Source of the DNA: Geobacteraceae bacterium
Lineage (GTDB): Bacteria; Desulfobacterota; Desulfuromonadia; Geobacterales; Pseudopelobacteraceae
Direction: 5' to 3'
Assembly (NCBI GenBank): GCA_016720395.1
Contig: JADKKR010000005.1
Span: 124,001-188,000 of the forward strand
DNA: 64,000 bases
Shown here piece after piece: positions 1 to 6,864 of the stretch. The notes below the pieces were generated by a model, which ran no database searches, was not told the DNA's origin, and was given only the letters and a program-made list of their open reading frames with translations. Position 1 is the first letter of the stretch; every line of letters begins with the position of its first letter. Both the position numbers and the translations under genes were made by a program.

Positions 1-138
1 AAGACCGAATTGCTCACGTAGAGCGCGAACCTCGGTTTCCGGGAATTCAAATGATCGAGAGGGTTGCATTGTGCCTTTCATGATCGCCGCGCCTTGTTTC
101 ACGCTTGCCAACAGTTCCTGAAAAAGTTCATCCTTCAT
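1..138 (-). CDS. NadS-like HTH antitoxin, N-terminal fragment
   Basis: A leftward reading frame starts at ATG 138, preceded by a GAGAGGA ribosome site, and stays open to the window edge (46 codons). The visible residues (MKDELFQELLASVKQG, then PSRSFEF, then ALREQFGL) match the N-terminal extension and start of the first helix of NadS/HigA-type XRE proteins, which act as antitoxins or repressors of RelE-like toxins. The DNA-binding helix-turn-helix itself lies outside the window. It sits about 40 bp downstream of the HigA-like gene at 180-533 on the same strand. A cognate toxin could precede or follow it off-window. The family call is from N-terminal similarity only. Confidence 0.6.
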   Translation of the reverse strand, partial: MKDELFQELLASVKQGAAIMKGTMQPSRSFEFPETEVRALREQFGL

Positions 139-179
139 GATATTCCTCTCGGTGTTGATTTCGTTTTGGAGGCGAGACT

Positions 180-533
180 TTAAGCGGCATGCAGCTTTTT
201 TGTACGTCCGGTTGAGCGTGTTGTTTGACCATCTACTTTTCTGGATACCATTTCATTTACTAATCGCAATTCCAAGCGGCAGCCGAGAGCATGTGCGTAT
301 TTTTCCAGAGTAGCGATTGACGGAGAATGCTTTCCTTTACCAGATTCGAGGCGGGCTACAGCAGACTGAGTTGTGCCGATACGCTCTGCAACTTCAGCTT
401 GTGTGACACCTGCGGCAGCACGAGCCTTGAGAAATTCGTCAAGAAATCTGAACTCTTCGTCCAGTCGATCATATTCAATTTTTACATCTGCCCTTTCAAG
501 GGCGCGGGCTTTAAGTTCTTTGTGAGTGAGCAT
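180..533 (-). CDS. HigA-type XRE antitoxin
   Basis: This 117-residue protein has an XRE helix-turn-helix in its middle (AGVTQAEVAERIGTTQSAVARLESG, roughly residues 41-66), followed by SIATLEKYAHALGC, the usual end of the five-helix fold. The N-terminal 35 residues are charged and helical and the C-terminal tail is basic. It is the second gene of a toxin-first pair, overlapping the 3' end of the Gp49-like toxin gene by 23 bp. Toxin-first order is typical of higBA-like modules. By family knowledge it would neutralise the toxin and repress its own promoter. A palindrome suitable as the operator lies upstream of the toxin at 861-878. Confidence 0.85.
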   Translation of the reverse strand: MLTHKELKARALERADVKIEYDRLDEEFRFLDEFLKARAAAGVTQAEVAERIGTTQSAVARLESGKGKHSPSIATLEKYAHALGCRLELRLVNEMVSRKVDGQTTRSTGRTKKLHAA

Positions 534-852
534 TTTTGAACTCCTTCATTCTTCGTTGTGCAGTTTCAAGTTCTCTTGGCGGGGTTTTATCTGACTTCTT
601 GATAAATTGGTGCAGCATCACTATCTTTCGGCCAACCATTGTGCAGTAGAATACTCGTGCGATTCCCTCCGCAGCCTTCAGCCGCAATTCAAAAAGTCCC
701 CCTCCCATTGCGCGAGTATGAGGCATACCGAGATCTGGACCATAAATCTCCATTCTGTCGGCATAGCGAAGATAGCGACCGAGAAACCCTGATGGCATTG
801 CAAGGATTCCTTCTTGAACTGATTTGTCGTAATAGGTGATTGTCCAAGCCAT
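511..852 (-). CDS. Gp49-like/HigB-type toxin (RelE superfamily)
   Basis: The 113-residue product fits the phage-derived Gp49-like (DUF891) family of RelE-superfamily mRNA interferases. Visible family features are the opening strand MAWTITYYDKSVQ, a helix-rich first third, the central GGGLFELRLKAAEGIARVFYC core with the conserved Glu-Leu-Arg, and the C-terminal LHQFIKKSDKTPPRELETA segment, where the KK(S/T)xKTP motif is diagnostic. Such toxins cleave mRNA at the ribosome. The gene lies immediately upstream of its antitoxin and overlaps it. The start at ATG 852 is chosen because the palindromic operator sits directly upstream and the N-terminus aligns with the family. Confidence 0.87.
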   Translation of the reverse strand: MAWTITYYDKSVQEGILAMPSGFLGRYLRYADRMEIYGPDLGMPHTRAMGGGLFELRLKAAEGIARVFYCTMVGRKIVMLHQFIKKSDKTPPRELETAQRRMKEFKNAHSQRT

Positions 853-860
853 GGTGTCAG

Positions 861-878
861 TATAGCGTATTTGCTATA
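861..878. promoter_or_regulatory. Palindromic operator of the Gp49/HigA pair
   Basis: TATAGC-gtattt-GCTATA is a perfect 6-6-6 inverted repeat centred about 17 bp upstream of the toxin start. Toxin-antitoxin operons of this type are autoregulated by the antitoxin binding a palindrome over the promoter, and this is the only strong candidate upstream. The assignment to HigA binding is inferred. Confidence 0.5.
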
Positions 879-927
879 TTAGGTCTATGGGTTTATTTGG
901 TTCCATTGGTTCAAAGCCTTTATTATT

Positions 928-1140
928 AACCGCCGCCAGAAGTAGGCGCCTCTAGGCGATAAAGGCGGATACACGCCGAGTAAGGCAAAATCTGACTCTT
1001 TTGAATAAATTTGAAAGCTTTAGGTGGGGTTCCTTGGCGACTTGGCGTCTTGAGTGAGCAGAGCGAACGGGCGAGAGAAAAAAGCATCTATCACGCAAAG
1101 CCGCGAAGGCGCAAAGAAATATTAAGGCAGGTCATATGCC
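928..1140. repeat. Dispersed intergenic repeats (two families)
   Basis: The 331 bp between the two antitoxin genes carries no credible gene. Positions 928-990 hold a unit (CCGCCGCCAGAAGTAGGCGC, then GGCGGAT and CGCCGAGTAAGGCAAAA) that recurs at 1834-1895 and in part at 53375-53395. Positions about 1040-1135 hold a second unit (CTTGGCGTCTTGAGTGAGC, GCGAACGGGCGAGAGA, CACGCAAAGCCGCGAAGGCG) that recurs at 1622-1715 and, in reverse orientation, at 3771-4040, 4580-4740 and 5420-5780. Copies diverge by a few percent. Confidence 0.8.
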
Positions 1141-1183
1141 CCCAGGGTATTCGTGCAACGACCCGTTGCACAAATTGCCAGAC

Positions 1184-1495
1184 TTAAATCAGGGCCTCAA
1201 TTCCTTTGCGGTCAAGAATGTTCAAAAGCTTCAGAGATGGTCCACCTGGGTGCTTCTCGCCAATCTCCCATTTTTGGATAGTTGATAGACTGGTGTTCAG
1301 GACAGAGGCCAGAACCGCTTGGCTAATTCGGTAACGGTCCCGTAGAGTTCGAATCTGCTCTGGTGAATATTCCTGTACCGGCTCGATACACAAAACATCA
1401 TAGCGATTCATAGCACGTTTATCGATAAACCCAAGCTCATGTAAATCCTGCGCAGTATCATGTACCGCCTCAAGAATACGACTTTTATGTTTCAT
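1184..1495 (-). CDS. Orphan HigA/MqsA-type HTH antitoxin
   Basis: The 103-residue protein has a C-terminal XRE helix-turn-helix (EQIRTLRDRYRISQAVLASVLNTSLSTIQKWEIGEKHPGG is the region, residues about 45-85) and ends in LKLLNILDRKGIEAL, the pattern of antitoxins paired with HigB/RelE toxins. A strong GGAGG ribosome site precedes ATG 1495. In this family the toxin gene normally lies immediately upstream. Here the upstream 500 bp is repeat sequence with no toxin-like frame, so the gene looks orphaned, possibly by a repeat-mediated deletion. It may now act only as a repressor. Confidence 0.8.
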   Translation of the reverse strand: MKHKSRILEAVHDTAQDLHELGFIDKRAMNRYDVLCIEPVQEYSPEQIRTLRDRYRISQAVLASVLNTSLSTIQKWEIGEKHPGGPSLKLLNILDRKGIEALI

Positions 1496-2031
1496 GTATT
1501 ACCTCCAGGAGAGAGCCTTTGGCGACCGCTTCTGAAATTCAGAATTATGAATTCTGCAGTTAAATCCATAGGCCAAACATTGGGGGTCCTTCCACTGCAT
1601 CCCTGAAATGTTTGCCCTTTGACTTGGCGTCTTGAGTGAGCAGTGCGAACGGGCGAGAGACAAAAAGCATCTATCACGCAAAGCCGCGAAGGCGCTAAGA
1701 AAGCTTAAGGCAAGGCTTCTTGGGGAACCCCGAAATCTTTATTTGTCTGTTTCCGGTTTTCTCGGCGTGCATCGCTTAGAAGCGCCTACTTCTGGCTGCG
1801 TAACTCGGCGGTTATATGGTTAAAAGGCTTTTTTAACCGCCGCCAGAAGTAGGCGCTTTTAAGCGAGAAAGGCGGATGTACGCCGAGTAAGGCAAAACCT
1901 GATTCTTTGGGCAACCCCGAAATCATTATTTGTCTGTTTCCGGTTTTCTCTGCGTACATCTGCGTAACTCATCGGTTTCATTGATCACTTGAGTTTATCG
2001 TAACCGCCTCATTTGCCGGCGGTTGCGGGCC
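1496..2031. repeat. Repeat-rich spacer with large hairpin
   Basis: No gene is supported in these 536 bp. 1622-1715 is a copy of the CGCAAAGCCGCGAAGGCG repeat. Positions 1721-1767 and 1908-1954 are about 45-bp direct repeats differing at a few bases (CAACCCCGAAATC, TTATTTGTCTGTTTCCGG). Between them 1761-1887 forms a long imperfect hairpin whose main arms are 1772-1795 and 1843-1866 (AGAAGTAGGCGC and its complement), with matching outer arms at CGGCGTGCAT and ATGTACGCCG. The short frames that cross it are explained by the repeats. Confidence 0.75.
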
Positions 2032-3735
2032 TTAATGGATAACCCATTCGCTTCTTGGCAGCAGGGCCGGTTCGGTGCCCGGTCCGAGCTGGATGATGTA
2101 GCAGCCCTTGGAAACATAACGCTGTCCGGGGCCGAAACTGAAGCGTTCATAATCACGAACGGTGACGTCCATCTGCATGCTCATGACGTCCAGCAGGTGA
2201 TCGCGGTACAGGTTGTCGTAGATCAGGTTGAGCCCCTGCAGGGTGGCCTGCTGCAGCATGGTCGTGCTGCGCGACGAAATCCTGCGGTTGCCGAAATCCT
2301 TCGCGGTGGCCACTATCGGCACCCTGGCGTCATAGCCGCCGGCCTTCGGGCCGACATAGGGTGTCAGGCGGTAGGGGTGGGTAATGTAGACCCGGTCCCT
2401 GACCGACTCGGCGATGGTTGCCGTCTTTCTGCCCAGATAGGTGGAAGATACGAAGACCATCCCCGGTGCCGCCAGCTTTGCTGCCAGGCCCGGCAGTTCC
2501 GGCAGCAGGCCGGCGTCCGTCCAGAGCAGCAGTACTCCGGGCTTGTGCTGCGCCAGCAGCTTGGCCAGCGCACCCTGATCAAGAAGCTGGGCGGCCGTGA
2601 GCGTCAGGGTGGTTACGGCGGGGCGCTCGAGCCCGGCCCAGCTCTTTTGAAAGCCGGAAGCCAGCGTCCGCCCGGCCGGGGAATCCTGAACAATCTGGAG
2701 CATGACCGTTTCAGCGGGGAGGGACTCCAGGCGATTGAGATAGTGGGCGACCGCTTCGCCCTCCTGGGCGTAGCCTTTGTTGAAGTAATAGGTGTACCAG
2801 TCGTTTTCGGAGACGACCGGGAAATCGGTGACCGGAAAGAGGCAGGGGAGGCGCTGCGACTCACAGAATTCATGGACCGGCCGCCAGTCGTTGTTGGAGA
2901 TGCCTCCCAGTACGGCAAATACCGGATTGGCGCTCTGGTAGGCCGCCAGCTGACTCTGCCAGGTTTCGGGCGCCCCTTTCAGCTCCCAGACATCCAGGGA
3001 TGCCTTGCGGAAGGCGTATTTCATTTCGGGGGTGGGGGGGAAGCCGAACTTTATAAAATCCTTGTAGACCGCCATCTGCTGGTTCTTTTTGGCGATAAAC
3101 ATCTGCAGCGGTCCCATCAGGGCCTGACGGTCCTCCTGGCTGACGTCGTCGCTGATGATGGTCGCAAAACGGAATTCCGTGCTGCTGGCTCCCGGAGAAG
3201 GTTTTGCCGAGAGCTCTTCCAGGTAGCTGATCAGGATCGACATGTCGCGGTCCGAGAGCGGATAGCGCGGCATGACATCATTAAACTCCTGTCCGGCGGG
3301 ATCGATGCCGAAGCGCAGGGATTTGGCCAGGCTTTCGCGGGTGTAGGCCGGCCGTTCCATGACGGTTTTGGCATAGATGAAGCGCCCGGCCTGGTCGGTG
3401 GTGTCGCCCAGGGAGGGTGGCCGCCGGTACGGTTTGTAGAGTTTGTTGCCGGTGGTGGGCGGAGTGACGACCCCGCCTTCATAGGAGCCGATCCCGGCAC
3501 GGAGATGGCAGCTGGAGCAGGAAAAGGCGCTGCTGTCGACCTCGACGTCGCCGCGGATGAAAGCCTGCATGGGCTGGCCGGACGGGAGTATTCCGTTGCG
3601 GTACATGAGTTCGCCCAGGCGCATGATCTCTGATTTCGGAAGGTCGAGCGGCGGGGGAGGGGCGGCGGCCTGAACAGATACTGCACAGAAGAAGAACAGC
3701 AACAAGGCCAGAATCAGGGTTGTATCGGACTTCAT
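2032..3735 (-). CDS. Monoheme c-type cytochrome fused to periplasmic-binding domain
   Basis: This 567-residue exported protein has a signal peptide (residues 1-23, cleavage after VQA), then a cytochrome c domain with one haem-binding CSSCH at residues 73-77 and a likely axial Met at 155 (VMPRYPLSDRDM). The rest (about 185-567) looks like a type I periplasmic-binding (leucine/amide-binding receptor) fold, with segments such as NPVFAVLGGISNND and GVLLLWTDAG. The substrate is unknown. By family logic it would sit in the periplasm and couple ligand sensing or binding to a redox centre. It is bounded by repeats on both sides and points the same way as the SCO gene at 4754-5338, so a functional link is possible but not shown. 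Start at ATG 3735 follows GAGGAAA. Confidence 0.8.
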   Translation of the reverse strand: MKSDTTLILALLLFFFCAVSVQAAAPPPPLDLPKSEIMRLGELMYRNGILPSGQPMQAFIRGDVEVDSSAFSCSSCHLRAGIGSYEGGVVTPPTTGNKLYKPYRRPPSLGDTTDQAGRFIYAKTVMERPAYTRESLAKSLRFGIDPAGQEFNDVMPRYPLSDRDMSILISYLEELSAKPSPGASSTEFRFATIISDDVSQEDRQALMGPLQMFIAKKNQQMAVYKDFIKFGFPPTPEMKYAFRKASLDVWELKGAPETWQSQLAAYQSANPVFAVLGGISNNDWRPVHEFCESQRLPCLFPVTDFPVVSENDWYTYYFNKGYAQEGEAVAHYLNRLESLPAETVMLQIVQDSPAGRTLASGFQKSWAGLERPAVTTLTLTAAQLLDQGALAKLLAQHKPGVLLLWTDAGLLPELPGLAAKLAAPGMVFVSSTYLGRKTATIAESVRDRVYITHPYRLTPYVGPKAGGYDARVPIVATAKDFGNRRISSRSTTMLQQATLQGLNLIYDNLYRDHLLDVMSMQMDVTVRDYERFSFGPGQRYVSKGCYIIQLGPGTEPALLPRSEWVIH

Positions 3736-3754
3736 GATAGTATTTCCTCTTCCG

Positions 3755-4080
3755 GTCGAACAAAGCGTCTCTCGCCCGTTCGCTTTGCTCTCTTAAGCCG
3801 CTAAGTCGCCAAGTAAACCTTAAAGCTTTTCAGGGTTAATCATACGTCTTGCCTTAATCTTTCTTTGTGCCTTCGCGGCTTTGCGTGATAAAAGTCTTGT
3901 CTCTCGCTCGTTCGCTCTGCTCTCTTAAGCCGCTAAGTCGCCAAGTAAACCTTAAAGCTTTTCAGGGTTAACCAGTAAGCCTTGCCTTAAGCTTTCTTAG
4001 CGTCTTTGCGGCTTTGCGTGATAAAAGTCTTGTCTCTCGCCTGTCCGCTTCTGATCTCTCAAGACTACAAGACGTAAAAA
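3755..4080. repeat. Tandem 132-bp intergenic repeats
   Basis: No gene is present. A unit beginning CTCGCCCGTTCGCT and containing TTAAGCCGCTAAGTCGCC, TAAACCTTAAAGCTTTTCAGGG and GGCTTTGCGTGATAAAAGTC starts at 3771, repeats at 3903 and starts again in degraded form at 4036, giving a period of about 132 bp. The same unit in the same orientation recurs at 4580-4740 and 5420-5780, and inverted near 1040-1135 and 1622-1715. Confidence 0.85.
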
Positions 4081-4082
4081 AG

Positions 4083-4460
4083 TCATAGACCATTAACTAC
4101 CCTGGTAATGCCATCTTTTATGAGGTTTGAACCAAAATTAACCAAAAATCCAAGTCGTTTTCCCGAAAGACGTAAATAGGTCAATAGCTGTTTTTTGTGT
4201 ACAGGTGATACTGCTTCTAATGATTTTAGTTCCAGAATTATTTTGTCCTCAACAATCAGATCGGTTCGAAATCCTTCATCCAACACTATTCCTTCATATA
4301 CAACCGGAATCATTTGTTGACGCGACACCAAAAGCCCTCTTTGTTGAAGTTCGTAGGAAAGTGCCGTTTCGTATACTGATTCCAATAATCCTGGTCCCAA
4401 TACAGTATGAACCTTGAAACAGGCGTCAACGACAATTGTGGCTATCTGATTTTCATCCAT
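4083..4460 (-). CDS. GxxExxY family protein (PDDEXK-like)
   Basis: The 125-residue protein carries the family signature VHTVLGPGLLESVYETAL (GxxExxY at residues about 22-30) followed by the PDDEXK-nuclease-like core, with FRTDLIVEDKIILELKSLE supplying the Asp and Glu-x-Lys positions. Full family length is retained. The biochemical role of the family is not established; it is abundant in genomes rich in intergenic repeats and often sits inside them. Here it is enclosed by 132-bp-unit repeats on both sides, which suggests a mobile or repeat-associated cassette. That link is inferred from position. Confidence 0.88.
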   Translation of the reverse strand: MDENQIATIVVDACFKVHTVLGPGLLESVYETALSYELQQRGLLVSRQQMIPVVYEGIVLDEGFRTDLIVEDKIILELKSLEAVSPVHKKQLLTYLRLSGKRLGFLVNFGSNLIKDGITRVVNGL

Positions 4461-4494
4461 TACATAAACTTCTCAATAAGTATTTTGTTGAAGT

Positions 4495-4745
4495 ACGACG
4501 TAGCTCTTTTAAGCCTCAAAGTAGCTGAGGTAACCGGCATGCACTTCTGGTTTACCCCATACCGTATTGCGTTTAATCTTTCTTAGCGTCTTTGCGGCTT
4601 TGCGTGATAAAAGTCTTGTCTCTCGCCCGTTCGCTCTGCTCTCTTAAGCCGCTAAGTCGCCAAGGAAAGCCGTGCAGACCTTTCCAATTTTACTCCTAAG
4701 CGATGGTTTTCAAGATTTCTTTGCGTCTTTGCGTGAGTAGGCTTT
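4495..4745. repeat. Intergenic repeat copy upstream of GxxExxY gene
   Basis: This spacer holds one nearly complete copy of the 132-bp unit (4568-4670, including TTAGCGTCTTTGCGGC and TCTCGCCCGTTCGCTC) and the beginning of a second, degraded copy that ends against the 3' end of the SCO gene. No coding frame is credible. Confidence 0.8.
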
Positions 4746-4753
4746 CTGAACAG

Positions 4754-5338
4754 TTACTTTCTGGGCACACCCTGGTATTCCTCCATCAACTCCCGGGAAC
4801 TCATGATGCCGAAGAGCCTGATCCAGGTGCCGTCTTTGGGGGAACTGATGATATTCAGCGGGTAATGGGACATCTTGTCCGGTATATAGGCGTCGAACGC
4901 TCTCATGACAAGGTCGATGTCCGTGCGGCTGCCGGTCAGGAAATCCCAGCCCGGTTTGGCCCGGTAGCGTTTCAGATAATCCTTCATGACCTTGGGGGAA
5001 TCGTTTTCCGGGTCGATGGTGATGGAGACGAGTTTCGGCATCTGCCCGGTGGCAGCCGATTTGTTCTGCAGGTTGACAAACCCGGCCGAGAGAACCGGAC
5101 AGATGGTGGTGCAGGTGCCGTAGATGAAATTGACGACCACCGGCTGGTCGCTTTTCAGCAGCGCGGTCAGGCGAACCTTTTTGCCGTCCTGGTTGATCAG
5201 GACGACATCGGGCATGGTGTATCTTTCTACCGTACGTTTGTATTTTTTGTTGTCGGCCCGGGCCGTGCCGACCGGCAGGGCCCAGACCGTGAACAGGATC
5301 AGCAGAAAGAGTGCAGTTGCGGTGAGTGGACTTTTCAT
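4754..5338 (-). CDS. SCO1/SenC-family thioredoxin-fold protein
   Basis: SCO proteins deliver copper to, or maintain the redox state of, copper sites such as the CuA centre of cytochrome oxidase on the outer face of the membrane. The 194-residue product has an N-terminal membrane/signal segment (TALFLLILFTVWALPVG), the thioredoxin-fold core with CTTIC (CxxxC copper-binding pair) in VNFIYGTCTTICPVLS, and ITIDPENDSPKVMKDY, a conserved SCO segment. The usual copper-ligand motif DHS is not present; SHYPLN after the last helix may supply the histidine, as in some divergent members. ATG 5338 is preferred over an upstream in-frame ATG at 5362 because AAAGG precedes it at good spacing and the signal peptide starts there. 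Confidence 0.85.
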   Translation of the reverse strand: MKSPLTATALFLLILFTVWALPVGTARADNKKYKRTVERYTMPDVVLINQDGKKVRLTALLKSDQPVVVNFIYGTCTTICPVLSAGFVNLQNKSAATGQMPKLVSITIDPENDSPKVMKDYLKRYRAKPGWDFLTGSRTDIDLVMRAFDAYIPDKMSHYPLNIISSPKDGTWIRLFGIMSSRELMEEYQGVPRK

Positions 5339-5828
5339 CTGGTACCTTTTGAGCCGTAACAAGTTGTGAGCCGCAGATTAACTGACCATGTTTTCCGGTT
5401 TAGCCCGAAGCAATTGTTTTCAAGCTTTCGCGGCCTTGCGTGATAGAGGCTTTTTGTCTCTCGCCCGTTCGCGTTGCTCACTCAAGCCGCCAAGTCGCAT
5501 CTTGGGCTTTGCGTGATAAAGCCTTGTCTCCCGCCCGCCGGCGCTGGCCCCCGCCGCCAAGTCGCTAAGGAAACCCTTAAAGCTTTTCGGGGTTAACCAG
5601 TAAGTCTTGCCTTAATCTTTCTTTGCGGCTTTGCGTGATAAAAGTCTTGTCTCTCGCCCGTTCGCGTTGCTCACTCAAGCCGCCAAGACGCCAAGGAAAC
5701 CCGCATACCTGTTCAGGTCTACCTCTAAGCTATGGTTTTAAGCTTTCTTAGCGCCTTTGCGGCTTTGCGAGAGCTGATTGTCGAGATTGCTTCTGCCTTA
5801 CCCGGCGGTTGACGCATCGAATCAGTGT
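5339..5828. repeat. Repeat array between SCO and FKBP genes
   Basis: These 490 bp hold at least three partial copies of the 132-bp unit (near 5420-5500, 5500-5640 and 5640-5780), with CTCTCGCCCGTTCGC occurring at about 5457 and 5651. One copy is shortened so that two unit starts lie close together. Beyond the repeats only about 40 bp next to each gene is unique. No RNA or protein gene is supported. Confidence 0.8.
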
Positions 5829-6566
5829 TTATTTCTTGACCGCGTCTGCCGGTTTGGCTGTCGCGGGAGTGCCCGTCTGAATGGCCGGTGTGGCCGCTGC
5901 GGGTGGTACTATCTCCAACAGCTCGACCTCAAACGACAGGGTGGCACCCGGCAGAATCATCTCGCCGGCTCCGCTGTCACCATAGGCCATGTTCGGAGGG
6001 CAGACGAGTTTGGACTTGCCGCCCGGCTTCATTTTCTGGACTCCTTCGACCCAGCAGCCGATGACATTGCTGAGCTTGAATTCGAGCGGTTTACCGCGTT
6101 TGTAGGAACTGTCAAATTCTTTGCCGTCGATCAGCGTTCCGCGATAATTGACTTTTACGATATCGGTCGCCTTGGGTGATTCTCCCTTGCCTTCGCTGAC
6201 TGAAGTATACACCATACCGGAGGCGGTCTTGACCGCTCCCTTTTCTTTGGCGGCCTTGTCCAGGAACTCCTTGCCGGCCGCTGCCTGACTCTCACCCAGC
6301 GCCTTGCGGCGGGTCTTGGCCAGTTCCTGGATTTTAGCGGTGTACTGGGCGGGGTCGATGTCGGACTTTTTGCCGGACTGCGTGTCCGACAGGCCCTGCA
6401 TGACAAATTCGAGTTCGGCCGGGGTGAAGTTGAAAACCGAGAGTGATTTCGAGATGGACATCCCTACGGCATAGAGGGTCTTCTGTTCTTCTGTCTTGGG
6501 CACCTCGGCAGCGAATGAAGGTGCGGCGATCAGGATCGTCAGGAGCATGGTCATGATTCTGGACAT
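5829..6566 (-). CDS. FKBP-type peptidyl-prolyl isomerase (Mip-like)
   Basis: The 245-residue exported protein isomerises Xaa-Pro bonds in the periplasm. It has a signal peptide (residues 1-20, ending FAA), a helical dimerisation region of Mip/FkpA type (about 21-110, QKTLYAVGMSISKSL onward) and an FKBP domain (about 125-220) with VNYRGTLIDGKEFDSS, GWVEGVQ-like GCWVEGVQKMKPGG, and PPNMAYGDSGAG followed by IPP-like ILPGATLSFEVELLE. A Pro/Ala/Thr-rich tail ends the protein. The unusual Cys in the GCWVEG segment replaces the more common aliphatic residue. It is monocistronic and divergent from the dehydrogenase gene. Confidence 0.95.
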   Translation of the reverse strand: MSRIMTMLLTILIAAPSFAAEVPKTEEQKTLYAVGMSISKSLSVFNFTPAELEFVMQGLSDTQSGKKSDIDPAQYTAKIQELAKTRRKALGESQAAAGKEFLDKAAKEKGAVKTASGMVYTSVSEGKGESPKATDIVKVNYRGTLIDGKEFDSSYKRGKPLEFKLSNVIGCWVEGVQKMKPGGKSKLVCPPNMAYGDSGAGEMILPGATLSFEVELLEIVPPAAATPAIQTGTPATAKPADAVKK

Positions 6567-6864
6567 TGCGTGGTATTCCTTTCCGTTTATATGATGTGGT
6601 GTATCGGGGATATTTTATAGCGCATTCTGACGGGAGTTGCAAAAATTAATATATGAACGCCTTAACTTCTAATGAAAGTTCAGGCAGGTGAACTGGTTGC
6701 ACTCAGCGTCCGGCTGGTGTAATGTGGTGCGGCATAACGGTCGCTTTGGGGTGTTGCCGGCTGTTCTGAATGCGCTTCCGTGCTGCTTCTGATCAGCTCA
6801 CAACATGTGCTAGCCGTCACTACCCTGTAAAGCCCGCATACTATTGATTAAGGAGTTTTCGCTT
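6567..6864. other. Divergent intergenic region, no feature recognised
   Basis: This 298-bp spacer must contain the promoters of both the FKBP gene and the dehydrogenase gene, but no strong -35/-10 pair, sigma-54 box, operator or terminator stands out. An AAGGAG ribosome site at 6850-6855 serves the dehydrogenase start at 6865. Confidence 0.5.

Noticed and set aside
2023..3633. 536-residue plus-strand open frame
   Set aside because: It is antisense to the cytochrome/binding-protein gene, has low-complexity Gly/Arg/Val composition and no signal, family motif or ribosome site. High GC content explains the absence of stops.
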